Part shown: positions 54,861-64,000 of the stretch, one piece after another
Layout of the letters: each line of letters starts with the position of its first letter
Numbering within the stretch: the first letter of the stretch is position 1
Source of the DNA: Multifurca ochricompacta
Lineage: Eukaryota; Basidiomycota; Agaricomycetes; Russulales; Russulaceae
Reading direction: 5' to 3'
Length of the DNA stretch: 64,000 nucleotides
NCBI GenBank assembly: GCA_022496185.1
Contig: WTXG01000157.1
Coordinates: forward strand, 1 to 64,000
The notes under the pieces: generated by a model
Seen by the model: only the letters and a program-made list of their open reading frames with translations
The model's database searches: none
Told to the model about the DNA's origin: nothing
Translations under genes and position numbers: made by a program

Positions 54861-56059
54861 ATGTCAAATAGATACTACATTCACGAGACCTTGAAGGATT
54901 AGAAATGGCCTCGTCGACTCAATCCTCACTACCATGAGGTCAGTGCAACGTCCACAGTTTGGATGAGCAGCTTTGGGGCCTTCACGCCTAGAGCTCAGGA
55001 GGCCTATGATCGCTGCAAGATCAGTAAGCAAGGACGCTGTATCCACTCCGAGATCATTGACTCAGCTCTTGTCAGGCCTTCTCGCATCCCTTGCGTACCC
55101 CTTTCATGACAAAGGTAGACCCTCCATCGAGGCTACACAATCAACTATGCTCACTCTCTATCCGAAGCCCGCCTGCGCACTTGTTGCGGCTTTATGAATC
55201 TAGCCTTCCTATTCAACGAGTATTCAAATTTAGCAAGAGAGGATGAAGTTCAGATAATGGACAACATTATTATGGACGTTTTGCGCAATCCACATGCCCC
55301 TCGTCCTGAAGGTGAATGGATTGGTGGTGAGGTCACCAAACAGTAAGAAATGTTGGAAAAGGGGAAGAGACATATCTTAAAGGCATTGCATCCAGGTTCT
55401 GGGAATCGGCAATCAAGATAGCCAATCCCCAGTCACAGAAAAGGTTCATAGAAAGCTTCAGTACCCTCATGCAAGGTACTGTACAGCAGGCAGCATGGCG
55501 AAGCAGCAAATATATACCAAGCATCCAGGAGTACATCGAAGAAAGAAGAAGGACTATTGGCAGTTCTCCAGTCTTCGCGCTCATCGAATTAGGAATGAAC
55601 CTCCCCGATGAAGTAGTTAACCACCCGGCCATAGAAGAATTATCAATGTTGGTCACCGACATGGTCTGGATGGCCAATGTAAGTTGTGCCTCCTTCCACT
55701 GGATGCCAAGGCTGACGTGCTGACGGACGATCTTGCGCTTGACTTAGGACATCGCCTCATACAACCTAGAGCAGGCGCGCGGCGATGACGGTCACAATAT
55801 AGTAACCATTTTAATGCACCAAAACAAGGCCGACATCCAGGGAGCCATAAATTGGGTTTATGAATATCACAAAGAGCTGGAAGGGAAGTTTATGGATATA
55901 TATGAGAACAAGATTCCCAGGTTCGGTGAACAGGTGGACGAAGAACTGGCGCGGTATGTGGACGCGCTCGGCAACTGCGTACGAGCGAACGATCAATGGG
56001 ACTTTGAAAGCGAGCGGTATTTTGGCAGGAAAGGCTTAGAAATCCAGAGAACACGCTAG
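54861..56059 (+). pseudogene. Sesquiterpene synthase-like gene with a nonsense codon
   Basis: Exons 54861-55023, 55076-55114, 55168-55342, 55396-55678, 55748-56059; 972 nt, 323 aa. It follows the fungal class I terpene synthase layout: [39 protein letters not shown], then the metal-binding position, PRPEGEWIGGEV, and a perfect NSE motif NDIASYNLE (about residue 225) with [11 protein letters not shown]. The family normally cyclises farnesyl diphosphate in the cytosol using Mg. Two oddities: codon 13 is TAG where relatives have Trp (ETLKD*KWPRR), and the aspartate-rich motif reads NEYSN instead of DExxD-like. All splice sites are intact. Either a recent pseudogene, or translation from a later start with lost activity. 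Confidence 0.8.
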
Positions 56060-56735
56060 GTAACCTTGTTGCCGAAGAGTCATTTAGACGATATCGGCCC
56101 GCAACTTGTTGATGACTCAAAGTTGTAACGTATCTATACCCAGATCACACACGCTAAAGGGGGTTTTGCTGAAGGAAACGGTTGAAATAACATGAGGACG
56201 GGTGGCGAGTGCCAGGTGCCGCTCCTCAAATGTTTCATTTTCCAATATTGAACACGTGCTGACACGTGGCCATCTCATCATTGTTGCGTGCATCACTTTT
56301 TCCTTGATGATTTGGATTTGGATAGTTAGTTTTCTCATTTACACCTCGGTTGTGTATATGTGATCATTTGAAAACTCACTTTTATCATTGGTGCCGCTAA
56401 CCAGAAAGGAGCGCACTTTTGGCAAATCACCGTCCCAAGTACTTATTTACGCGCTGTCACTTTTCAATAATCTTAGAGGAGTCAGACGGCTCGATGGAAC
56501 AACCAGTGGAGATGACCTAATACCCCATGCTTGAATTGATGGTAGTATCACCGTGGCCCGAAGTGTCATGTCTGATAACCGTCTTTGAGAAGCGAGACAA
56601 ATAAAAGTGGCGCCAAAAGCTCATTGTTACATTATGGGTGGCCAATAGTCTACTGTCACCTCGAGAAAATGTATTACCAGTATTACGGAGGATGTTTCTT
56701 CAACAAATTTTCAAGAAAGATTCCAGAAAATAGAA
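56060..56735. other. Intergenic region between convergent genes
   Basis: Lies between the 3' ends of the terpene synthase-like and HAM1-like genes. No ORF with a recognisable domain. Confidence 0.4.
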
Positions 56736-59299
56736 TCACACGTCGTCAAATGCGCTGCTCATCCACCCCCGTTTACTCTCCTCCATCTTTTGCTTCTCGG
56801 TAATCATCTCCTCGAACGTGCGCGCTTTCTGCAATCCAGCCTTCGCGCCATCCCGCGCCTGTCCAACCACATCCTTCGCTGTGCCTTCAACGCTTTTCAT
56901 GCTGCCAGCATCACGAGCACGCTCTTTCAGCGGTTGAACGAGTGTACCCTTCGGCCCGTGTTTCTCCGGTGTGAGTACTTGTGGCTCGGCACCAAATGCA
57001 ACATCAGCTTTCCCACTCTCCCGTACGATCCCGGTACCCGTCAGGTGCCAGCCTGCCCATAACCCACCATGTGTGCGCCGTAGGCGACCAAGCTCGCTCC
57101 ACCAGGCCGCAGCGAGAGCGGGGCCACGCTTATATCCGGCATCTTCGAACACCTCCGCGCGTGCGATTACGTCCCACGCGAGCTCATCGAGGCCGTCTAG
57201 AACGCTGCGAATGTTTTCGCTCAAAGTAGTTTGCAATGCGCCGCGGAGACGGGCTGTAAGGAGCGGGCGGAACATTGCGAGCAAGACCGGGTGGTTTGAC
57301 TTAGTCACGCGTACCTCGGCGTCGTTTGAGACATTAACCCCGACATGCTCGACGCGCAGGAACCTCTTTCGCTCGGCGCGCTCGGAAAGTCCGGTGGGCG
57401 TACTCGGAATCATTCGCACCTTGATGTCAAGGTCGACGCCTTCAGGCGGAAGTGTGATCTCGGCGAGCCCAGTAAATCCCCAGGTCCGACAGTGGCGGTC
57501 AAATCGCGATAGTAGAAGGAAAGTTCACTGAGCTTGAACTGTAGGCCTTTGACATGAACTTGTATCAGACCCCCGACAGCCGTGGTTGATGTCCCATTGC
57601 CAGGGGCTGAAATTTCAATGTCGGCAATGTTGCGAATGAAGACTTGTCCCGGAAGAAGCCCAACAGAAGAAATGTCGAGATCTTCGAGCACAAATTCCAT
57701 TTTATTGTCGACATATTCTGTACTACAGTAGGTATTAGCGACCAAGCGGTCAACAAATAGAAAAGTAAATAGACACATACCGTGGGATCGGAATGCTCTT
57801 CAGCATGCAGACAAAGCGCGGCAGATAAACGTTGAACAAGTCCGACCAGAGCCAGGATGCACCACTAATGGCACTTTGCACGCCTACCGATGCGGCGTCG
57901 AGGAGGGTTTCCTCGAAGTCACGACCAAGTTGGGCGTACGCTTTGCGTATAGCCTGCAGGTCTTTATCCGCCTCTATGCACTCTTGGAAAGCGCGAAGTT
58001 CACCACGCAAAGCTAAAAAGTCGTCCTTCCACTTGCGACTCTTTTCAGAATCCGAGCTGGTGAGCTCACTCCAGCGCCGGAGGAGGTCCTCGCGAGTGTT
58101 CATGACATCTTCAGGATCGTTTTCGCCGACATGTGCGAGTGTTCGCTTTGCATATGCGAGGTAATCGTCCACCCACCGCTGCAGATTCACGTCATTGCGG
58201 ATGTCGATAACGCATGTGCGCAGGACAGAGTAAAAATCTTCAAGACTCTTTCCATTTGCGATATTTCGCGCAAGCTTGTCCATACAACGGATAGCACTGA
58301 CGAGATGCTTCTCGGGTGTCGGGTCGTTGATGAGTGACGCGAGAGAGGTTGATTGAGCAGCATCTGCCACCAAATCTCCTGTTGCCTTGAGCCATTTTTG
58401 AATGAGATTGAAGAGTGTGTCGAGCGACTGACGGTAGTCCGGCTCTTCCTTTGCACGCTTTGTCATCTACGCAAACAAATGAATCAGTCCAAACCCTATA
58501 TTTCAAGATTTTAAAAGAAAAACTAATTCACCGCCCTTATTGCTGCTTGGAGCCGCGTACGGGAGCGATCCTTCAATTCCGTACTCTTGCCGCTCACAGA
58601 ATGAGTAACGCCGATGGTAGCTGAGCCAGCGACTTTGGCTGTGTCCATACCCTTCTCGAAAGCCTCGCGCGCGTCGGCATTCTTCCATTCTTCCTTGGTC
58701 TGCTCTTTGAAACCAATAGGATCGCGTTCTCCCGCCTGGACTTCACCTTCGACCGTGCGCAGCTTCTCGGCTGCTCGACTAGACTTCTCGCCAACTACTT
58801 CGGCGGCGTCTGCGAGCGATAGTCGGGTAAAAGACGCAAAGTCAGAAAAAACTCCACACCCTTCGATGGTCGCGTTGTCCCAGAAGATTTGGAGTGAAAT
58901 GCGAAGGGCCGAGATGATGGCTCGGTAGTCATTCAGGGCTTCTCCAGTGTCCATCGGGATATCAATGTCGAGGGAAGATGAAGCGATATCGGCTTGACCA
59001 AGGTGCCAGAGTGCCTCCTGCACGAGATTGTCGCCTATGAGGGCTTGAGAAAATACACGGCCGAAGGAGGCGAAAATCCTACCGTTCTTGTGAGAACCAT
59101 AAGTCTTGAAAGTTTCGAGAACGGTACGAAGATCCCGAGCTAGCTTTTTGCCATTCTCGTTCAGCTCTCCGCCTCCTGTGGTTTGTTCCACTTGAATAAG
59201 CTCGGATGAGAGCAATTTCTCTATCCAAGCATTAGTCTGGGATTGTGAGGGTTGCTTGCCCGCTCTGAGAGCGGCAATAACAGAAGTTGTTTTGTCCAT
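56736..59299 (-). CDS. HAM1-like protein (N- and C-terminal HAM1 domains), probable 1-nt deletion
   Basis: Exons 59299-58532, 58466-57781, 57722-56736. The N-terminal half is helical (MDKTTSVIAALRAGKQPSQ ... SDFASFTRLSLADAAEVV); the middle contains FVCMLKSIPIPRTEYVDNKMEFVLEDL; the C-terminal part has LAEITLPPEGVDLDIKVRMIP and LSENIRSVLDGLDELAWD. This matches fungal proteins with HAM1-like N and C domains, one of which is a palmitoylated membrane-associated protein linked to hyphal fusion in Cryptococcus. Between GPG and FTGLAEI the frame is one nucleotide short at a run of four C on the plus strand (57478-57481); with one more base the CDS would be 2442 nt, 813 aa. Either an error in a homopolymer or a real frameshift. 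Splice joins keep the family motif IPIPRTEYVDN. Confidence 0.8.
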
Positions 59300-59714
59300 G
59301 ATTATGATAGTGATAATAGGAAGCGGTAAAATTCATTTATGTGGTGACCTTGCTTATATACGTACACAATATAGGAGTGGGAGCGGGAGCGGCGTGGAGG
59401 AATTTAAATGGAGGAATTTACGATCCTTGAGAATGACGTCCTCAAAGAGGGCGCGTACGAGCACGTGACCGCTTTGCTCCACCTGGTGACGCCTTTTGAA
59501 TGTCAAGTTGCATGTCATCGAGTGGGGGTATCGCGATTGTCATTATATTACCGTTACCGAGCATTGGCCATGGACCCCATCATAGCAAAAGGATTATCAT
59601 TTTAGGTGCGTGGTGCGTTGAAAGGTAAGGGGGAGAGAAATACAGCGGGTTGAAAGAGAAGAGTGATGATGATGCAAATGTAAGCAACACAGACAGGCCG
59701 CTGCAATAAACTAG
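59300..59714. other. Intergenic region upstream of HAM1-like and downstream of RPP1
   Basis: Presumed promoter of the HAM1-like gene in 59300-59400 (a TATATACG sequence near 59356 on the plus strand). No ORF supported. Confidence 0.4.
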
Positions 59715-59981
59715 CTAGTCAAAGAGACCGAAGCCCTATTAAATGACAACAACGGTCAGCGATCTCGTAACTAATTGAAACGGAAACGCATGACTGAGAC
59801 ACGCACCATGTCATCATCTGACTCCTCCTTCTCTTCCTCTTTCTTCTTCTCTTCTGCTGGTGCCTCTGCAGCGGCGGCACCAGCACCTCCGGCGGCAGCA
59901 ACAGGAGCACCGACTGCAGGCGCACCGCCACCAGAACCGACGTTCGAAAGGAGTTCCTTCACATTCTTTCCTTCAAGGGCT

Positions 59982-60012
<31 letters not shown>

Positions 60013-60317
60013 GCTCAAAGCCTGCAGCGCTGGTTATCGCAAGGATCTTGTCAGACTAAGAACTAACGGTCAGAGATGTGCTAATGGGCATCGTCATGAC
60101 GATTTGCGTACTGTAATATCCACGCCATCGTCGGCGAGGATGAGGGTTGCGTAAGTTGCGGCAAGTTCGATTGAGGCCTAAGAGAAGGGAGGGTTCAGTC
60201 AATATTTTGTTATTCAATCTGGCACATCCGTTTCAACTGCTATTCATCCACCCATTAACCAAAAAACATGTCCATCCTTTGTAGATGGAACAGGATACAA
60301 ACATGCGTGCTCACCAT
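59715..60317 (-). CDS. RPP1: 60S acidic ribosomal protein P1
   Basis: Exons 60317-60315, 60177-60112, 60055-59807, 59735-59715; 339 nt, 112 aa, the usual P1 length. It begins [19 protein letters not shown], continues [20 protein letters not shown] and [13 protein letters not shown], has the Ala/Gly-rich hinge, a [14 protein letters not shown] acidic tail and the invariant GFGLFD end encoded on the last 21-nt exon. P1 pairs with P2 in the ribosomal stalk and recruits elongation factors. The first intron falls directly after the ATG. Strong housekeeping expression is expected. Confidence 0.96.
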
Positions 60318-60429
60318 TGGGTAAGTAACTAGGTGATTGAGAGCGTCGGGAAGCGTGTAGTTGTGGGCGATGACGGCGGCAGGTTGGTGGTGAATAAGGT
60401 TTCTTCCTGTCCTCTTAGGTGGGAAACAC

Positions 60430-60470
60430 TCACGTGAAGGTTTCCCTTAATCACGTGAGTACGACGCGTC
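60430..60470. promoter_or_regulatory. Possible RPP1 promoter elements: paired CACGTGA sites
   Basis: About 115-150 bp upstream of the RPP1 start codon. Two CACGTGA sequences (near 60434 and 60456) flank an inverted pair GGGAAAC/GTTTCCC. CACGTG is the E-box bound by bHLH factors such as Cbf1 in yeasts. Assignment is by position only. Confidence 0.35.
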
Positions 60471-60489
60471 TGGGGATTATCATGCATTA

Positions 60490-61135
60490 GGGTTGCGGAA
60501 AATATTCGAGGCCACTAATTTACTGGTAATTTACAGAGGGTCTGAAGGGAGGTGGTAATTTACTGGTAATTTACTGGTAAATAATTCCACGTGATACTTT
60601 CACGTGATGTTTTTATTGAAAATTTTATAATTCCATCGAGAAGTTGTTGTCTAGGGACTCTCCAAGAGCTTCTGGAGGGTTAGGAGCAGCCACAGAAGTG
60701 TCACTTGATGGTTCATCAGAAAGAGTGCTGCAAGACACTGAGATGACAGATCAATGGTTGGTGAGACCTGAGAGAATGTTCAGGATGGAACGTCTCAAGA
60801 TTCGGCTCATCCAACCAACTATCATCCTCAGATTCTCATCCAGTTTGCCATCTGACTTCGAAAAGAACCTGTTTTGATATCAAAAAATTTCACAGACGGT
60901 TTTGAATTAGCATGCAAGCGAGCCTTTGATGACAGAGTGAGATAAGCTGTCAAAAATGTGCAAATAGATAGTTATGCATGCACCTTTTCTTCCGTTTTGT
61001 TTGCTGTATCTGAGTCATTACAGTCACGTGGGACGTGACCTGGTGAATTACTACCTCCCACAGCGGCCCAGTAAATTACCATAATTTACTAGTAAATATT
61101 GGGTTGGTAAAAAAGTACTATTTTTTCCGCAACCC
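60490..61135. mobile_element. TA-flanked MITE (646 bp) between RPP1 and SEC61 alpha
   Basis: The ends GGGTTGCGGAAAA and TTTTTTCCGCAACCC are inverted, with TA at 60488-60489 and 61136-61137. Inside both ends are copies of TAATTTACTGGTAATTTAC-like repeats in opposite orientation (60518-60580 and 61072-61100), and CACGTGA occurs near 60592 and 60602. The ORF at 60644-60877 has no recognisable domain. Tc1/mariner-like by target site. Confidence 0.75.
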
Positions 61136-61352
61136 TATCACGCATGCACCCCACGCAATTGGTGGTGATGTGGTGATGATTAGAAATGTCACGTGGCTAT
61201 TTATGTTATTTGTACATGTTTGTAGTGCCACGTCTCAATTTGCCCAACCAATTAGGCGGAGAGTTGCCAACGACGCTAATCACCGAACAACCCTCTTCTC
61301 TTTCTCCTTCCATCATCCTGTCGCTCCTTGGCATAGGCTTTACTCTACAGTC

Positions 61353-63221
61353 ATGAGCGGATGTAAGTGTTCTACCTGCTTTCTATTTTTTCTCTTTCTT
61401 TTCTCATGCATCTTCCCTTCAGTCCGGTTCCTTAACCTCGTCCGACCTTTCCTTCCTATTCTCCCGGAGGTCTCGTCACCAGACCGCAAAGTATTTACAT
61501 GATTTATTTCGACGCTACTTTCTCCACTAATTTTTCCCTTTCAAGGTCCCTTTCAACCAAAAAGTGTTATGGACGGCCGTCACACTTCTCATTTTCTTGG
61601 TCTGCTCACAAGTCCCCCTATATGGTATCATGTCTTCCGACTCGTCGGACCCGTTTTACTGGATGCGTGTCATTCTTGCCTCCAATCGTGGCACCCTCAT
61701 GGAACTCGGAATAAGCCCTATCGTCACTTCGGGAATGATTATGCAGCTTCTGGCAGGCGCTAACCTCATCGATGTCGACTTTTCCCTCAAGGAGGATCGT
61801 GGCTTGTTTTCTGGAGCCCAAAAATGTGAGTGCATCCGTATATATATACCACTAAATGCACTGATCAGTTATGGTACAGTGTTTGCGCTCTTGATTTCTC
61901 TTGGCCAGGCTACAGTATATGTTCTTACCGGTCTTTATGGCCAGCCGCGGGACCTCGGTGCAGGTGTCTGCCTCTTGCTGATCATTCAACTAGTCGCAGC
62001 TGCGCTCATCGTTATTCTCCTTGATGAGCTCCTCCAAAAAGGTTACGGTCTCGGCTCGGGTATCTCCCTCTTCATCGCAACAAATATCTGCGAGTCAATT
62101 GTATGGAAGGCTTTCTCTCCCACCACCATCAACACTGGCCGTGGACCCGAATTCGAAGGTGCCATAATCTCTTTGTTCCACCTCCTTTTCACCTGGAACG
62201 ACAAGGGTCGTGCCCTTCGTGAGGCTTTCTGGCGCGAGCGTCTTCCGAACGTGATGAACCTTATCGCTACTCTGGCCGTATTTGCCGTCGTCATCTACCT
62301 CCAAGGCTTCCGCATCGAGATCCCAGTCAAGAGCAACCGCTTCCGTGGACAACGCGGCTCTTACCCCGTCAAGCTCTTCTACACGTCCAACATGCCTATC
62401 ATGCTCGAGTCAGCGCTCACTTCGCATATCTATATCGTCAGCCAGATGCTCTTCTCTCGCTTCCCCGACAATTTCCTTGTCAAGATCCTCGGGGTTTGGG
62501 AAGTATGTTTCTTAATTACCTTGCTTTTTTGGCCATTCTAATCTTTATTTATTGCCTTGATAGCCTATGGAGGAATCAGCTCAACTTTCTGCCACGTCTG
62601 GCTTCGCTTATTACATTTCTCCTCCACGAACCCTCCATGCGGCGCTTGTTGATCCCATTCACACGATTTTATACATTCTGTTCATGACGTCTGTATGTGC
62701 CATCTTTTCCAAGACGTGGATCGAAGTTTCCGGTTCAGGCCCACGTGACATTGCTAAGCAACTCAAAGATCAACAACTTGTGCGAGATTTTGTTTTCTTT
62801 CCTCTTTTCATATACGTGAGTACTCATTCGGATTCAGGTCATGGCTGGCCACCGTGAAGGTTCGATGTACAAGGAACTCAAGCGCGTCATCCCGACCGCG
62901 GCCGCATTGGGGGGTGCCGTCCTTGGTCTACTTTCTGTAGTTGCTGATCTCATGGGTGCCATTGGTTCTGGCACCGGTATTCTCATGGCCGTTACTATCA
63001 TCTACTCTTGTGCGTACACGATGTTTAATCGTTTACCGCCTATTTTGCTGATCACGATTCTGCTTGGCTCTTTTACTTGCGTAGACTGGGAAATTGGTCA
63101 ACGGGTACGTTTCTGCCCCCGTAGAAAAAAGACTTTTGTGATTGACTAACTACAAACCTTTTTTTACTGAACACAGGAGGCTGGCGGTCCTGAGATGGCT
63201 GCTCTCGGCGAGTTCCTGTAA
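61353..63221 (+). CDS. SEC61A: SEC61 alpha, channel subunit of the ER protein translocon
   Basis: Exons 61353-61362, 61423-61490, 61546-61825, 61880-62502, 62564-62779, 62838-63009, 63085-63104, 63177-63221; 1434 nt, 477 aa, the normal family length. It starts [20 protein letters not shown]; the plug and early helices contain [16 protein letters not shown]; later come [53 protein letters not shown] split over hydrophobic helices, [24 protein letters not shown], and the C-terminus EMAALGEFL. It forms the ten-helix pore in the ER membrane with SEC61 beta and gamma. Exon 1 has 10 nt and exon 7 has 20 nt. No defect was found. It is transcribed away from RPP1. Confidence 0.97.
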
Positions 63222-64000
63222 GAGCAAGAACAAAACCTTACAATTCCTATTTGTTGTTCGTTCGCCTTTGGCGAAATAGTAGGCCTTGGGCATGCATACA
63301 GTTTCCTTTCGGAACGCAGAGTATAAAAGGGATTCGTGGGAGTAGCAGTCGGGAAGGGGAGGGGGAGAAAACTAGGTTAAAAGATAGCTGTTAATTATAT
63401 ATATTGTGGCCCACAAAAAGGTGTTATGCCATGCGCCGCCAGTCGTATAATACCTTTTTTTTTTGCCACTTTCACGACATGACTAATTCCTCTCCCTCTG
63501 AGAAATCCATCTATGCTTCATGCATATATATTATATGTAGATATGAATTCTCCGAAGGTAGTGGGGGGGGGAAAGCTCTATTAAGGTTGCGCAAGTTCAT
63601 GGGTTATGGTGGGAGATGAGGCACGTGATCTTTCGCTGTACCTTGATTAGTCAGCAGATAATTGTTTCGACGGTTTGGAGGATCTGGATTAGAAAGGTCA
63701 ATTCAATTCATACCAGTGCGCAAGATAAGGCAAAGAAACAAACAATGGAATGATAAAGAAAACCGGAATAATGCCACATCAAAATGAGAGGTACCCACAC
63801 TGCGTGTGTAATGGTACTAGTACTTTTCAGGTTCCATCAATGGGGGGACTTGTTCGAAACTATTGTACTCATTCCCCCGAAGAGCGCTGTTAACTCGCAA
63901 AGCAAGAATCTTTATCAACTTTGCGCCAGATGCTGTCACTGTCAATTAACACTGCGGCGGAGTTCCAAGGAGCAAGGAGAGGAGACAATTAAGGTGCCTC
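63222..64000. other. SEC61 alpha 3' region and right edge
   Basis: Presumed 3' UTR and spacer. A TATATATATTG stretch lies near 63396. The ORF at 63404-63619 shows no recognisable domain. Confidence 0.4.

Noticed and set aside
54869..54902. Cryptic intron hiding the TAG in the terpene synthase
   Set aside because: The only GT before it lies within the start codon context and would give an intron of about 39 nt that removes the start; other introns here are 50 nt or longer.
44800..56100. Biosynthetic gene cluster joining the FAD oxidase and the terpene synthase
   Set aside because: They are about 8 kb apart with a NACHT gene and MITEs between them, and no P450, transporter or regulator is present; proximity alone is weak.

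Overview
The window looks like nuclear DNA of a basidiomycete fungus, probably an agaricomycete. The right third carries single-copy genes broken by many 50-70 nt GT-AG introns: a secreted FAD oxidase, a NACHT-ankyrin protein, a sesquiterpene synthase, a HAM1-like protein, ribosomal protein P1 and SEC61 alpha. The left two thirds are almost entirely nested transposons of classes common in such fungi. No bacterial, plasmid or CRISPR feature was seen, and the species cannot be named from sequence alone. Layout, 1-44.5 kb: this is a Russian-doll transposon cluster whose boundaries can be read from target-site duplications (TSDs). An old hAT-like composite repeat in minus orientation (about 5.65-12.2 kb, with tail pieces near 30.0, 33.98, 41.5 and 43.0 kb) is the deepest layer I can recognise. 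It was hit by solo LTRs, by two palindromic Tc1/mariner derivatives (8210-9803 and 10161-11782), by a Ty1/Copia element (12236-29993, TSD ATGCA), by a decayed Ty3/Gypsy fragment (30034-33559), by a full-length Ty3/Gypsy element (34000-41501, TSD AGGTC) and by another hAT copy (41534-42983). The Copia element contains a solo LTR inside gag, a second solo LTR in its leader (itself holding a hAT element that holds another solo LTR), and a complete young Ty3/Gypsy element (22176-29493) inserted inside the Copia primer-binding site. Several Ty3 elements carry, between pol and the 3' LTR, an extra ORF (ORF3). In two diverged copies ORF3 encodes a zinc-knuckle protein with a conserved C-terminus; in the youngest element it is an intact 396-aa protein without knuckles. 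This is the best candidate here for something undescribed. Layout, 44.5-64 kb: a berberine-bridge-type oxidase (minus, ten exons), a second copy of an old repeat with its own solo LTR, a NACHT-ankyrin gene (minus, five exons), short MITEs, a terpene synthase with a nonsense codon and a degenerate metal-binding motif (plus, five exons), a HAM1-like gene with a probable 1-nt deletion (minus, three exons), RPP1 (minus, four exons) and SEC61 alpha (plus, eight exons), the last two divergent around a TA-flanked MITE. The spliced lengths of the oxidase, NACHT, terpene synthase, RPP1 and SEC61 models are all multiples of three, which supports the exon calls. Nothing in the host-gene part suggests an operon or a complete biosynthetic cluster; the genes appear independently regulated.
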